Of a stretch of 64,000 nt of DNA, positions 25,372-38,075 are shown one piece after another; the stretch's first letter is position 1; each line of letters begins with the position of its first letter. Source of the stretch: Methylophaga thalassica (lineage in GTDB: Bacteria; Pseudomonadota; Gammaproteobacteria; Nitrosococcales; Methylophagaceae); contig NZ_BSND01000013.1 in the NCBI RefSeq assembly GCF_030159795.1, positions 186,001-250,000 on the forward strand, given 5' to 3'. Below the pieces are notes generated by a model. The model was given only the letters and a program-made list of their open reading frames with translations, ran no database searches and was not told the origin of the DNA. The translations under genes were made by a program, and so were the position numbers.

Positions 25372-26790
25372 CTAACCAAATTTATTAAAAATCCAATAAG
25401 CGGGACGAATCAGTAAAAAGTAAATAATTCTGTAAGTCCAGGTTATCAATATATAGAGCGGGCTTATAAAGCCGAGCAATGGTAGGTAAAGCAGAACAAA
25501 ACTCAGCCGATGCAGCAGATAACGGAGGGTGAATGGAAACCAGTGACGGTGATTAACTCTGAGTGGTGAGGCCCAGAGTTTGAGGTATAAGAACCAGGAT
25601 GTTTTGTAGGCGACCAGGCCAATGACCAATGAAGCGATTAATGAAAGATGAACCCATGACGGGATAGCTGGGTGGATGCGATCATCCAGTTCTTTTGCTC
25701 GAGCCTCATTGGGCTGAAATAGCATGACGGATTTTGTTAAAACATGCAGTGGCAGTAAGGCGAGCTCGAGGTTGCTGCTTTGCGGTTGGACGGCTTTAGT
25801 GGCAGAGCTGCTGTGATCAAAATGCAGGGCGGTACGTAATTTCCTTGATGAATCAATTTCTACCGGCACTGGTGATGAGGTGTTCTTGGGAGCAAAGGCA
25901 TTATAAAAATCACCAGCGGTATATGAAGTTAAACTACCGGTATCTTTTCGTTTTTGCCAGTCTTTAGCCAATTGATCTAAGGTTTTTTTGGGTTTGTCTG
26001 AGCCCAGAATGATCAGACTGATATCTCTATCAGCAGCGACTTTTTCCAAATCCGTTACAGCGATCTTTTCTTTACCTTGAATGATAAAGCCATCCTCTAC
26101 CTTGGCTGAAATAACAAAGCTTTGCTGCCGCATTGTTTTGAGTGCATTTAGTAACTGGTTTGTGCCGACTTTATCCACGGGTATTTTTGAGCCGTAGCTT
26201 TGTTTGGGCAGTGTCAGATGAGGATTATCGGCTAATTGAATCAAGCGCATATTCGCCGAGGTAACCGGCCGTTGTAACTGCCACAGTGCCGTTTTTAATG
26301 AAGACATATCGCTAATGTTGATACTGATATGGTTATCAATCAGATTGGTCGCTGCCGGGCTGGTGCTTAATGAATAGGTTTTCCCATGCCGTGATTTGAG
26401 TTTGATGGCAACCTCTGCGGGCAGTTTATTAAAGGCATCCAGAGAGTAGGGGAGATTGCTTTCAGAAAGTAATAAAGTAGCTTGTTTGTTGGCATCCACT
26501 GCATTTTCAGTGAATTGATGCACCGGCACGTTTTTGCCATCGGGCGTTCTTGCCATCCACTGGTTTTGGCTGTGATTGAAGCTAATTTCAGCGACACTGC
26601 CTTCTGGGTAATGAGCTAATTCATCAGCAAAGCGAAAGGATGAGGTGTGATGCGTATCCGGAGCATCTGCTTTTTTGCCTAATTTTGCCAAGCTGGAGAT
26701 CAAACCTGCCTCGGCTGGGGAATGGGCAAAAGTGAAGATGGTCGTCAGGAATAGATAAAACCAGAGTGTTCTTGCAGGATAAGCAATCAT
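25372..26790 (-). CDS. Exported/membrane protein of unknown function
   Basis: A 472-aa protein. The signal peptide (about 1-28, cleavage after AEA) leads to a periplasmic domain of about 350 residues with repeated alpha/beta elements (SMRLIQLADNPHLTLP-like, FVISAKVEDGFIIQGKEKIAVTDLEKVAADRDISLIILGS). The latter stretch resembles a small ligand-binding fold. Near the C-terminus three hydrophobic helices (about 376-396, 418-440 and 443-465) anchor it. No family recognised. A 16-codon fragment of a relative lies 600 bp downstream, showing past duplication. It sits upstream of the SH3 gene on the same strand and may share an envelope role. Confidence 0.65.
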   Translation of the reverse strand: MIAYPARTLWFYLFLTTIFTFAHSPAEAGLISSLAKLGKKADAPDTHHTSSFRFADELAHYPEGSVAEISFNHSQNQWMARTPDGKNVPVHQFTENAVDANKQATLLLSESNLPYSLDAFNKLPAEVAIKLKSRHGKTYSLSTSPAATNLIDNHISINISDMSSLKTALWQLQRPVTSANMRLIQLADNPHLTLPKQSYGSKIPVDKVGTNQLLNALKTMRQQSFVISAKVEDGFIIQGKEKIAVTDLEKVAADRDISLIILGSDKPKKTLDQLAKDWQKRKDTGSLTSYTAGDFYNAFAPKNTSSPVPVEIDSSRKLRTALHFDHSSSATKAVQPQSSNLELALLPLHVLTKSVMLFQPNEARAKELDDRIHPAIPSWVHLSLIASLVIGLVAYKTSWFLYLKLWASPLRVNHRHWFPFTLRYLLHRLSFVLLYLPLLGFISPLYILITWTYRIIYFLLIRPAYWIFNKFG

Positions 26791-26864
26791 TTAAGGCCCG
26801 TTCCTCCGATAATAACTAAACGACTTTTATTAATGCCCACACGTTTTACTGATGCTCGACACCA

Positions 26865-26900
26865 ATAAAAAAGCCTCGAGACTTTGCAGTATCGAGGCTT
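26865..26900 (-). terminator. Terminator of tRNA-Leu
   Basis: Minus-strand stem AAGCCTCGA / TCGAGGCTT (26892-26900 with 26871-26879) followed by six T residues, 12 bp beyond the CCA end. Confidence 0.88.
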
Positions 26901-26911
26901 TCGTATTCTTA

Positions 26912-26999
26912 TGGTACCCAGGGCCGGAATCGAACCGGCACGCCGGATTAGGGCGAGGGATTTTAAGTCCCTTGTGTCTACCAATTTCACCACCTGGGC
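26912..26999 (-). tRNA. tRNA-Leu (anticodon UAA)
   Basis: An 88-nt gene with encoded CCA. It starts GCCCAGG and ends CCTGGGTACCA, with a G-U first pair as in E. coli tRNA-Leu(UAA). The anticodon loop CTTAAAA has TAA. A long variable arm (CCCTAATCCGG region) and GGTTCGATTCC T-loop confirm a class II leucine tRNA. Confidence 0.96.
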
Positions 27000-27051
27000 A
27001 ACAAGCCGCACATTATAACGAAGATTTTCGATTTGTTCACTACCCTTTTTA

Positions 27052-28785
27052 CTATTTTGTTACAGATTTGGGTAATTGGTAGTGGGCTTCGATCATTTCA
27101 CGAGTCAGAATGCCGTAAATCCGTTCGATCATCGGGGCGTTTTGACGGCTGACATAAAGGGCTTCTACATGATGTTCGTTCAGGGCCTGATACGCTTCAA
27201 AGAGACTGGTATGTAAGGAAATTTTGTGTACATCCCGACGTGTGCCTGGAATCTGCATTAAGTCGATTTCGCTGTTTTCGCCCATCTCTTTGACGCTGAC
27301 CGCTCTTGCCAGATCACTGGCAGGCATCATCACAACCGGAATACGATCACGGGTGATGATGATCCACTCAGGGCTGTTTTTTAGCGTTTGCATCGCCATT
27401 TGAGCGTTGATCACTTGATTTAAGGTGACAAAATTACGTTGCATGGCTGCCCCAACACTGACTTTGCGTAAGGCTTGTGAGATTGGATCATTTTGAAAGT
27501 CGAGTCCACGATAGCGAAGAATGCTGACAAACAAGGCATCGAGCTTGAAGTAGTCATGAATAATCAGACTGGAGAAAACAATCGCCAACATACCTGGCAG
27601 GATGATTTCCGGGTTACCGGTTAATTCCAACATGGCCATTAAGGCGGCGAGCGGGGCTTTGAGCGTGGCCGACATCATTGCGCACATGCCGATAACCGCA
27701 TAAAAGGTCATCGACGAAGCATATTCCGGTAACACTAAATTACCGATATAACCCAGAATGGCACCGGCACATGCACCGACTACCATGGTGGGGCCGACCA
27801 TACCTGCGGGAATGCCAAAACCAACACAGGCAGAAGACAGCACCAGTTTAAGAATCAGAATAATGACCAGGCTGCCAATCGCGATTTCATTAGCGGAAAT
27901 ACTGCCAATAATGCCGTAACCCATACCCATTACTTCGGGTACGGCCATGCCGAAAATCCCCATTAAAATACCGGCATAAGTCGGACGCAACCAGGCCGGA
28001 TGTTTACTGAACGTGCCAGAAAACAGTTTCAGACTTTTGAGCGATAAAGTGGCTAAAAAGCCAATAATAATGCCGAGAAAGATGATGTAGGGCAGCTCCC
28101 ATAATGATTGCATTTGGGTAGCGAGATTGACGAAAACAGTATCATCACCAAAGGTCAGACGGCAGACTACCGCGCCGGTGACGGCTGCCAGAATGACCGG
28201 AATAAAGCTGGCGATATGGTATTCCATCATGATGACTTCCATCGCGAAGATCACACCAGCGATGGGGGTATTAAACGAGGCCGCAATGGCGGCGGCAGAG
28301 CCGGAAGCAACCAGAATACGTACGCTGTTATTTGGCAGTTCTAAACCACTGGCGAGTAAACTGCCGCTGGCGGCACCCAGGTGAACCCCCGGACCTTCAC
28401 GGCCAACAGAGTGGCCGGTGATAATGGCGATACTGGTACCTATAAATTGGCGAACCGCATTTTGCCAGGGAAGCCTGCCTTCATAAGAAGACAGCCGTTC
28501 GATCACATGTAAGATGCCGGTATTTCGCTGCTCTGCATCCAGTCCACGAAATAACAATCCGATTAACAGACTGCCAATGATGGGCAGTACCAGTAACCAG
28601 TACCACGGTAAGCTGTCGTAACTTTCGACTTCGCCGGAGGGAAATAAAGCCATCTGACCAAAATCAATGGTGAGACGTAACAGGATAATGGCCAAGCTCG
28701 ACAGTAATCCGGTGATGACCGCAAGTACGTAAAGCTTGACGCCCAGTCGACCGAAGATAAAGTACTGACGGAGTTTTTCCAGCAT
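27052..28785 (-). CDS. ClC-family chloride channel/antiporter with CBS domains
   Basis: A 577-aa integral membrane protein. The transport domain (about 15-420) carries GHSVGREGPGVHLGA with the gating glutamate, equivalent to Glu148 of E. coli ClcA, and GFGIPAGMVGPTMVVGA, equivalent to GxFxP. The GSGIP element is not canonical. Two CBS domains occupy the C-terminus (about 445-570; MQRNFVTLNQVINAQMAMQTLKNS and ISLHTSLFEAYQALNEHHVEALYV). E. coli-type ClC proteins exchange chloride for protons in acid stress; the CBS tail suggests nucleotide regulation. It lies 5 bp from the hemN stop on the same strand, so may be co-transcribed. Confidence 0.9.
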   Translation of the reverse strand: MLEKLRQYFIFGRLGVKLYVLAVITGLLSSLAIILLRLTIDFGQMALFPSGEVESYDSLPWYWLLVLPIIGSLLIGLLFRGLDAEQRNTGILHVIERLSSYEGRLPWQNAVRQFIGTSIAIITGHSVGREGPGVHLGAASGSLLASGLELPNNSVRILVASGSAAAIAASFNTPIAGVIFAMEVIMMEYHIASFIPVILAAVTGAVVCRLTFGDDTVFVNLATQMQSLWELPYIIFLGIIIGFLATLSLKSLKLFSGTFSKHPAWLRPTYAGILMGIFGMAVPEVMGMGYGIIGSISANEIAIGSLVIILILKLVLSSACVGFGIPAGMVGPTMVVGACAGAILGYIGNLVLPEYASSMTFYAVIGMCAMMSATLKAPLAALMAMLELTGNPEIILPGMLAIVFSSLIIHDYFKLDALFVSILRYRGLDFQNDPISQALRKVSVGAAMQRNFVTLNQVINAQMAMQTLKNSPEWIIITRDRIPVVMMPASDLARAVSVKEMGENSEIDLMQIPGTRRDVHKISLHTSLFEAYQALNEHHVEALYVSRQNAPMIERIYGILTREMIEAHYQLPKSVTK

Positions 28786-28790
28786 ATTCC

Positions 28791-30170
28791 CTATATAACT
28801 TTGGAAAATCGCTGCCTTGCTTGTTGACTGTATTTATCAAACACCATGCAGATATTACGTATTAACAAGCGGCCAGCGGGTAAGACTTCTATAGAGTCCC
28901 ATTTATACTGCAACAGGCCGTCTTGGGCAAATTGTTCTAGGTCGGCGATGGCATCTGCAAAATAGTCGCTGAAGTTGATCTGATAGGCTTTTTCAATGGC
29001 GGGTATGTCCAAGGCAAAATCACAGATAAGACGGGTGATGATATCGCGACGACATTTATCATCTTCATCCAGCTCTACGCCACGTAATACCGGCAATTTT
29101 CCCGCTTTGATCGCTTCATCGTATTCCGGCAGTGTTTTCACATTTTGTACATAAGCATCACCCACTTTGCCGATAGAGGTCACACCAAAACCAATCAGAT
29201 CACACTCAGCACGGGTCGAGTAACCTTGAAAGTTGCGATAGAGCTGTTTGTTTTGTTGGGCCAATGTGAGTTCATCATCGGGTTTGGCGAAATGATCCAT
29301 ACCTATATATACATAACCGGCGGCGGTCAGTTTATCGATGGTGCGATGCAGAATTTGTAACTTCACTTGTGGTAGTGGGATATCGGCTGTGGCGATCTGG
29401 CGTTGTGTTTTAAACAAGTCAGGCATATGGGCGTAGTTGAAGACCGACAAACGATCCGGACTGGCGGCAATGACTTTGTCTAACGTGTCGCTAAAACTTT
29501 CCACAGTCTGATGTGGCAGGCCGTAGATCAAATCCAGGCTGATGCTGCGAAAACCTTCACGACGGGCGGCGTCTAGAATAGAGAATGTTTGTTGTTCTGT
29601 TTGAATCCGGTTAACTGCTTTCTGCACTTTAGGATTGAAGTCCTGCAAACCGAGGCTAATGCGGTTAAAACCCAGTTCTCTTAACAGTTTGATGGTGGCG
29701 TCATCCGCTTCGCGGGGATCAATTTCAATTGAAAACTCGCCTTTGTCATCATCCGCCAAGGTGAAATATTTCCGTGTGTGCGCCATCAATTCACGCATTT
29801 GTTGGTGCGTTAAGAACGTCGGTGTGCCGCCGCCCCAGTGTAATTGTTCTACCACACGGTTTGTGTCAAACAACTCAGCCTGCATGCGAATTTCTTCATA
29901 GAGATTTTCCAGGTAAGGCTGAGCATGCTGGCGGTTTTTGGTGATGATTTTATTGCATGCACAATAGAAACAAACCGTATCGCAGAATGGCACATGGAAA
30001 TATAAAGAAAGCGGGCCGCCACGCTGATTTGATAAGGCAATATGCTGAGCATAAGTGTCAGCAGTAAAACCATGATGAAATTCGACTGCGGTCGGATAGG
30101 AGGTATAACGTGGGCCAGCTTTGTCGTAACGACGGATTAATTCGGCGTTAAATTCAATCGCATCAGTCAT
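28791..30170 (-). CDS. hemN: Oxygen-independent coproporphyrinogen III oxidase
   Basis: A 459-aa radical-SAM enzyme that converts coproporphyrinogen III to protoporphyrinogen IX without oxygen. The Fe-S/SAM motif is HVPFCDTVCFYCACNK (CxxxCxxC followed by the extra Cys of HemN); QLHWGGGTPTF and the RISLGLQDFNPKVQKAVNRIQ region are also present. ATG 30170 is chosen by homology (MTDAIEFNAELIRRYDKAGPRYTSYPTA); the frame stays open upstream. A perfect FNR/ANR-type box (TTGAC-N4-ATCAA) at 30244-30257 fits induction at low oxygen. The oxygen-dependent counterpart hemF lies 2 kb away on the other strand. Confidence 0.95.
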   Translation of the reverse strand: MTDAIEFNAELIRRYDKAGPRYTSYPTAVEFHHGFTADTYAQHIALSNQRGGPLSLYFHVPFCDTVCFYCACNKIITKNRQHAQPYLENLYEEIRMQAELFDTNRVVEQLHWGGGTPTFLTHQQMRELMAHTRKYFTLADDDKGEFSIEIDPREADDATIKLLRELGFNRISLGLQDFNPKVQKAVNRIQTEQQTFSILDAARREGFRSISLDLIYGLPHQTVESFSDTLDKVIAASPDRLSVFNYAHMPDLFKTQRQIATADIPLPQVKLQILHRTIDKLTAAGYVYIGMDHFAKPDDELTLAQQNKQLYRNFQGYSTRAECDLIGFGVTSIGKVGDAYVQNVKTLPEYDEAIKAGKLPVLRGVELDEDDKCRRDIITRLICDFALDIPAIEKAYQINFSDYFADAIADLEQFAQDGLLQYKWDSIEVLPAGRLLIRNICMVFDKYSQQARQRFSKVI

Positions 30171-30243
30171 GGTTTTGTTCCTAAATAATGTCCGCAAAGT
30201 ATAACCAGCGAGGATTTGTGTTGTTTTAATATCCGAGCAGATC

Positions 30244-30257
30244 TTGACCTGGATCAA
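30244..30257 (-). promoter_or_regulatory. FNR/ANR-type binding site upstream of hemN
   Basis: TTGACCTGGATCAA is a 5-4-5 inverted repeat matching the FNR/ANR consensus except C for T at position 5. On the minus strand a -10 element TATACT (30203-30198) would start transcription near 30191, placing the box at about -60, a classic class I position. The divergent purD gene is the less likely target. Confidence 0.7.
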
Positions 30258-30394
30258 AGCTGCTGCTGGCTGCTGACTGGTGAATGGATAAAAAGAATCG
30301 CTTTGCCTTTATAAATCATCCATTTTGGTGGTTTGGAAAAGCCGTTATCTACGGTATTATTAGCCTCTTTTTTAAGCATCTCCGGCAATCATCT

Positions 30395-31681
30395 ATGAAA
30401 GTATTAGTCATCGGTAGCGGTGGGCGCGAACATGCTCTCGCCTGGAAACTCAATCAATCTCCAAACTGTTCTCAGGTTTTTGTGGCACCGGGTAATCCCG
30501 GCACAGCCAGTGAAACGAATATCAGCAATGTGGATATCAAAGTTGAAGATATCGCCGGGCTGGTAAAATTTGCTCAGGACAATGCGATTGATCTCACCGT
30601 GGTCGGACCGGAAGTGCCATTAACCATGGGTGTTGTCGATGCGTTTGAAGCAGCGGGTTTACGTTGTTTTGGCCCATCAAAAGAGGCCGCACAATTAGAA
30701 GCGTCAAAGAGCTTTACCAAAGACTTCCTCGCTCGTCATCAGATTCCAACAGCGGCTTATCAAGTCTTTACTCAGATTGATGAAGCGAAAGCATACATCC
30801 AAGAGCAGGGCGCACCTATTGTAGTGAAAGCCGATGGTCTGGCTGCAGGTAAAGGCGTGATTGTGGCGATGACCGAAGCCGAAGCCATTGCTGCGGTAGA
30901 AGATATGCTGTCTGGCAATGCCTTTGGTGATGCCGGTAGTCGCGTGGTTATTGAAGAATTTATGACCGGCGAAGAAGCCAGTTTTATCGTGATGGTGGAT
31001 GGCGAACATATTCTGCCACTGGCTACGTCACAGGATCATAAAGCGCGTGATAATGGTGATAAAGGCCCGAACACTGGTGGTATGGGCGCATATTCTCCGG
31101 CACCTGTTGTCACTGATGAAGTGTTTGCACGCATTATGGCTGAAGTGATTGAACCAACAGTAAAAGGCATGGCGGCAGATGGTCGTCCTTACACAGGCTT
31201 TTTGTATGCCGGTCTGATGATTGATGAAGCTGGCGCACCGCGTGTTGTTGAATATAACTGCCGTTTTGGTGACCCAGAAACCCAACCCATTTTGATGCGT
31301 TTGCAATCTGACCTTATCACCTTATGTGAAGCTGCATTAGATAAACGGTTGAATGAAGTAGAAGCTGAATGGGATCCTCGCGCAGCTATCGGTGTGGTAA
31401 TGGCCGCGGGTGGTTATCCTGATAGTTATCGTAAAGGTGATGTGATCACGGGCATTGCCGACGCTGAGAAAAATGGCAGCAAAGTGTTCCATGCTGGCAC
31501 AGCGAGTCAGGGTGATGATGTGGTCACAGCTGGCGGTCGTGTGTTGTGTGTGACGGCACTAGGTAATTCTGTGGCAGAAGCGCAAAAATCGGCTTATCAG
31601 GCATTGGATCACATTAAGTGGAAAGATGCGTATTTCCGTACCGATATAGCCTACCGCGCTGTAGCACGTGAGCAGGGCTAA
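30395..31681 (+). CDS. purD: Phosphoribosylamine-glycine ligase (GAR synthetase)
   Basis: A 428-aa ATP-grasp enzyme that joins glycine to 5-phosphoribosylamine in purine synthesis. The start ATG 30395 gives the family N-terminus MKVLVIGSGGREHALAWKL; upstream in-frame codons (to 30284) are an unrelated extension. Motifs: VAPGNPGTA, VVGPEVPLTMGVVDAFEAAGL, CFGPSKEAAQLEASKSFTKDFL, IVVKADGLAAGKGVIVA (ATP-binding), GEEASFIVMVDGEHILPLATSQDHKA, and VEYNCRFGDPETQ metal site. It is monocistronic with its own terminator. It often neighbours purH elsewhere, but not here. Confidence 0.96.
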   Translation: MKVLVIGSGGREHALAWKLNQSPNCSQVFVAPGNPGTASETNISNVDIKVEDIAGLVKFAQDNAIDLTVVGPEVPLTMGVVDAFEAAGLRCFGPSKEAAQLEASKSFTKDFLARHQIPTAAYQVFTQIDEAKAYIQEQGAPIVVKADGLAAGKGVIVAMTEAEAIAAVEDMLSGNAFGDAGSRVVIEEFMTGEEASFIVMVDGEHILPLATSQDHKARDNGDKGPNTGGMGAYSPAPVVTDEVFARIMAEVIEPTVKGMAADGRPYTGFLYAGLMIDEAGAPRVVEYNCRFGDPETQPILMRLQSDLITLCEAALDKRLNEVEAEWDPRAAIGVVMAAGGYPDSYRKGDVITGIADAEKNGSKVFHAGTASQGDDVVTAGGRVLCVTALGNSVAEAQKSAYQALDHIKWKDAYFRTDIAYRAVAREQG

Positions 31682-31704
31682 ATTAACGGGTTAAAAAGCT
31701 AAAA

Positions 31705-31733
31705 AAAGGGGTTACTGGTTAACCCCTTTTTAT
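31705..31733 (+). terminator. Rho-independent terminator after purD
   Basis: AAAAGGGGTTA / TTAACCCCTTTT stem with a short CTGG loop and trailing T residues. Confidence 0.85.
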
Positions 31734-31782
31734 TGAGTGACATAGGGTATTCAATCACTGTGGTCTGAATAGGGGCGAGAAC

Positions 31783-34320
<2,538 letters not shown>

Positions 34321-34324
<4 letters not shown>

Positions 34325-35580
34325 TTGGGATCCTTGATATTAAACAGACGCCGCGCTGCGGTGAGTAAATGGCCTTCTTCATCAAATCCGGATTGACGGA
34401 GCTGGCGACTCGGTTCATGCAGTAAACGGTTGGTCAATGTACGTGCGAGCTCAGTCATAGCCTGTTCGGCAGGCATGCCTTGCTCAAATTGTTTTATTGC
34501 TCTTTCCAGTGAATGCTTACTTATCTCTTCAGCATTGTCACGTATGGCTCTAATTACAGGGACGGCATCTTGGGTTCTGAGCCAGGCCTGAAAATGATCC
34601 ACTTGTGTATCGATAATTTCTTCAGCCTGTAAGGCCGCATCACGACGAGATTGTAAGTTCTCTTCGATGATTTCTTTCAGATCATCAACACAATAAAGGT
34701 ATATATCATCCAATAATCCGACTTCGGCTTCAATATCGCGTGGTACGGCGATATCGACCATGAAAATTGGTTTACGTTTACGGATTTTTAAGGCTCTTTC
34801 AACAGCACCTTTACCGAGAATTGGCAGTTGGCTGGCGGTTGAGCTGACCACAATATCGGCTTCGGCCAAATGTGCCGGCAGTTCACTCAGACTAATGGCA
34901 TAACCATCTACTTGAGTGGCGAGATTATGTGCCCGTTCAATCGTGCGGTTGGCAATGATGATACGTTTAATACCATTGTCATAGAGATGGCGTGCGACCA
35001 GTTCAATGGTCTCGCCTGCACCTATTAATAAGGCGGTGGAGTCAGCCAGCTCGCTAAAAATTTGTTTCGCCAGACTGACGGCAGCAAAAGCTACCGAAAC
35101 AGGACTGTTTCCAATCGCGGTATCCGTACGGACTTGTTTGGCAACTGCAAATGCGTGTTGAAACAAACGGCCTAGTGATTTTCCAAGGGTATTAGCATTA
35201 AGTGATTGGCTATAAGCATCTTTTAGCTGACCCAGAATCTGGGGTTCGCCCAGCACCATAGAATCCAGACCACAGGCCACGCGCATCAGATGACGAATGG
35301 CGTCGGCATGCTGGTAGTGATACAGATAAGGAGTGATGGTGCCATCTTCCTGTTGATGATACTGATGCAACCAAGCGAGGATATGGTTGTCAGACTCTGC
35401 ATCAACACAACAATAGATTTCAGTACGATTGCATGTCGACAAGATAACGACTTCAAGTATGGAATCATCTTCATGTAAAGTGGATAAAGCTGCTGGAAGC
35501 ATGCTCGCATCAAACGCAAATAGCTCACGGATATGAACCGGAGCAGTGTTGTGGTTGATGCCATAGGTGACAAGATGCAT
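34321..35580 (-). CDS. hemA: Glutamyl-tRNA reductase
   Basis: A 419-aa NADPH enzyme producing glutamate-1-semialdehyde from Glu-tRNA(Glu), the committed step of C5-pathway haem synthesis. The N-terminal catalytic domain has [10 protein letters not shown] with the nucleophilic Cys; [19 protein letters not shown] follows. The NADP-binding domain has [19 protein letters not shown] and [15 protein letters not shown], and a C-terminal dimerisation helix follows. It heads a hemA-prfA operon, divergent from the TPR-lolB-ispE operon, the usual order in this class. Haem genes hemA, hemF and hemN are thus clustered within 7 kb. Confidence 0.97.
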
Positions 35581-35697
35581 ATTAAGAAAAAGTCGTTATT
35601 AAATGCTGTTAAACTTTACAGCCATTATTACAATCGTCTGTTATTAGTGAAAACAATTCGCCATTCTATCAAAATCAAACGTTCAGGTCGTTTTAAT

Positions 35698-37479
35698 ATG
35701 GATTCAACGAAATCATTCATGATGAATGTAGGGCAACATACTAAATATTTTGCTCTGATCGGACTTACCTCACTCATTACTGCCTGTGCTGCAACCCCCG
35801 CACAGCAAAGTAAAGCCACAGTTGATGAGGCGCAAAAAGTCGTCAAAGCTGCACCGGAAGTGAAAGAGGAAAAAAAGCCCGAAGTCACTATGCCAATGTC
35901 ACCTGAACTGATGTACTACATCCTTACTGCGGAAGTGGCGGGTCAGCGTGGTGAAGTCGGAGCCGCCGTTGAACTTTACGAGCGAGCTGCGGATATGGTC
36001 AAGTCGCCTAAACTGGCTGGCCGAAGTGCTCAGGTGGCGACACTTTCCCGAAACGAAGAAAAAATTAATCATGCTCTGGATCGCTGGTTAGAAGTGGATC
36101 CTAATAATGCCGATGTCTATATGATGCGCGCGCCATTTTTGATGATGGAGAAAGACTATGACGGCGCAGTTCAGGCCATTAATAAAGCACTGTCTCTAGC
36201 GCCAGAAAATCAAAAACTGTACTTAGCCAGAGCGACAGAAAATCTGGCTGAAGTGGCGTCTCCGGAAGAAGCGCTCGCCACACTGAAGAAATTAGATCTG
36301 TATAAGCAAGGCCATCCTGATGCGCATTATGCGTATGCTCGCTTAGCGTTCTTCTATCAGCAATACCCAGAAACACTGGCTGAAATTGATCCTTTATTAA
36401 AAGCCGATCCTGAGAATGAAAGTTATCTCGTTTTGAAAGCCGATACCTTACAGCGATTGGGTAAAACCAAAGAAGGTGTGAAACTGCTAGCCAAACCTGC
36501 AGCAAAAGATGATGCCAGTGATGAACTGCGTTTTACCTATGGCAAATTATTAGGTGATGACGGCCAACTGGACAAAGCACGCACTATTTTTGAATCCATT
36601 CAAGCGGATAATCCAGAAAATCGGGATGTGCTTTTCGCGCTTGGCTTGTTAGCGCTGGAAGAAAAAGATGGCGAAAAAGCCAAATCGTATTTCAGTGATT
36701 TATTAAGACTGGGCGATCCTACCAATCAGGCTGCGTATTTTATGGGGATTGCTGAAGAGTTGAATGCCAATGTCGATGCCGCGCTGGTTTGGTTTGCCTC
36801 AGTACCGGTGCAAAGCAGTCGTTTTGATTTAGCGCAGACGCATTACATTAATTTATTGCTGGGTCGCGATGACATCGATAAAGCCCGTGAACATCTGGCA
36901 CAGTTGAGACAGCAATTACCTAATAAAGCCCTGCAGTATTACTTATTCGAAGCCAGCTTGTTACGCGACCACGGTATGAAACAAGAGGCTTTTGACTTAT
37001 TAACAAAAGCCATCAAGCATTACCCAAAAAATGAAGATGCGCTTTATAGCAGAGCGATGATTGCTGAGTCGATGGATAGGCTAGATGTGCTGGAAGCGGA
37101 TTTAAGACAGATTCTGGCCAATGATCCTAATAATTCTCAGGCATTAAATGCACTGGGTTATACATTGACGGATCGTACTGATCGTCATCAGGAAGCATTA
37201 AAGCTGATTCAACGTGCTCTAGAACTTAAGCCAGGTGACCCTTTCTACCTCGACAGTCTGGGTTGGGTTTATTATCGCCTGGGTGACTTAGAAAAAGCGG
37301 AAAAATACCTGCGGGAAGCGACGGAAGCCAATCCTGATTCGGAGTTCATTGCCCATTTAGGTGAAGTGCTGTGGCAGCGCGGCAAAAAACAAGAAGCGAA
37401 AAAAATCTGGGATAAAGGTCTGTTGCAAGATCCTGACAATACCTTGTTAATTGAAACCATGCGCAGGTTTGGCCTATGA
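35698..37479 (+). CDS. TPR-repeat lipoprotein upstream of lolB
   Basis: A 593-aa protein with a lipoprotein signal (ALIGLTSLITAC, Cys at about 29) then about a dozen tetratricopeptide-like repeats in two arrays (for example PELMYYILTAEVAGQRGEVGAAVELYERAADM, and near the end ALNALGYTLTDRTDRHQEALKLIQRALELKPGDPFYLDSLGWVYYRLGDLEKAEKYLREATEANPDS). TPR lipoproteins at this locus are conserved next to lolB and probably scaffold envelope proteins; the function is not established. ATG 35698 starts the signal peptide; the frame is open further upstream but overlaps hemA. The stop overlaps lolB by 4 bp. Confidence 0.88.
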   Translation: MDSTKSFMMNVGQHTKYFALIGLTSLITACAATPAQQSKATVDEAQKVVKAAPEVKEEKKPEVTMPMSPELMYYILTAEVAGQRGEVGAAVELYERAADMVKSPKLAGRSAQVATLSRNEEKINHALDRWLEVDPNNADVYMMRAPFLMMEKDYDGAVQAINKALSLAPENQKLYLARATENLAEVASPEEALATLKKLDLYKQGHPDAHYAYARLAFFYQQYPETLAEIDPLLKADPENESYLVLKADTLQRLGKTKEGVKLLAKPAAKDDASDELRFTYGKLLGDDGQLDKARTIFESIQADNPENRDVLFALGLLALEEKDGEKAKSYFSDLLRLGDPTNQAAYFMGIAEELNANVDAALVWFASVPVQSSRFDLAQTHYINLLLGRDDIDKAREHLAQLRQQLPNKALQYYLFEASLLRDHGMKQEAFDLLTKAIKHYPKNEDALYSRAMIAESMDRLDVLEADLRQILANDPNNSQALNALGYTLTDRTDRHQEALKLIQRALELKPGDPFYLDSLGWVYYRLGDLEKAEKYLREATEANPDSEFIAHLGEVLWQRGKKQEAKKIWDKGLLQDPDNTLLIETMRRFGL

Positions 37480-38075
37480 GGTTAGTCTGGCTGGCAGCAC
37501 TGAGTCTGTTGCTGACCGCCTGTGCGCCTTTATGGCAAGCAAAAACGACTGAGTCGCCAGAGCAAAAATGGCAACAGCAGCAGCAAGAAATAGCGTCACT
37601 GAAAGACTGGCGGTTTCGAGGTCGTACGGCGATCACCCAAGGTCGTGAAGGCTGGAACGCGGGAATCACTTGGCAACAACAAGGTGATGGTTTTGATATC
37701 AAATTATCAGGCCCTTTTTCCCAAGGTGGGGCTGAGTTAATGGGTGATGCACAACAAGTTACCTTAACGCTGGATAATGGTGAGCAATATTCGGCGCAGA
37801 CCCCCGAGCAACTTTTAGCCAAAACTTTAGGCTGGCTTTTACCGGTGAGTGCATTACGTGATTGGGTGAGAGGCGTGCCTTATAAAGACGCTGCAGTAGA
37901 TAAGTATCAACTGGATGAAAATGGGCGTCTGAAAACCTTAGAACAAGCCGGTTGGCAGGTGGAATACCTGCGCTATGTGCCATTTAATGGCTTGGTGGTA
38001 CCCGCTAAAATTTTTATCAAACACCCTGATTTGAATATTAGATTAGTGATTGCAGATTGGAGTCGAGCTGAGTGA
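37476..38075 (+). CDS. lolB: Outer membrane lipoprotein receptor LolB
   Basis: A 199-aa lipoprotein ([16 protein letters not shown]; Cys16) that accepts lipoproteins from LolA and inserts them in the outer membrane. The body shows the LolA/LolB half-barrel: [71 protein letters not shown] (the protruding loop region) and [36 protein letters not shown]. It overlaps ispE by 4 bp; lolB-ispE-prs is a conserved gammaproteobacterial order. Confidence 0.94.
   Translation: MRLVWLAALSLLLTACAPLWQAKTTESPEQKWQQQQQEIASLKDWRFRGRTAITQGREGWNAGITWQQQGDGFDIKLSGPFSQGGAELMGDAQQVTLTLDNGEQYSAQTPEQLLAKTLGWLLPVSALRDWVRGVPYKDAAVDKYQLDENGRLKTLEQAGWQVEYLRYVPFNGLVVPAKIFIKHPDLNIRLVIADWSRAE

Noticed and set aside
37346-37822. 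A 158-codon minus-strand frame across the TPR gene and lolB
   Set aside because: It is antisense to two confidently identified genes and its Cys/Ser-rich product resembles no family.
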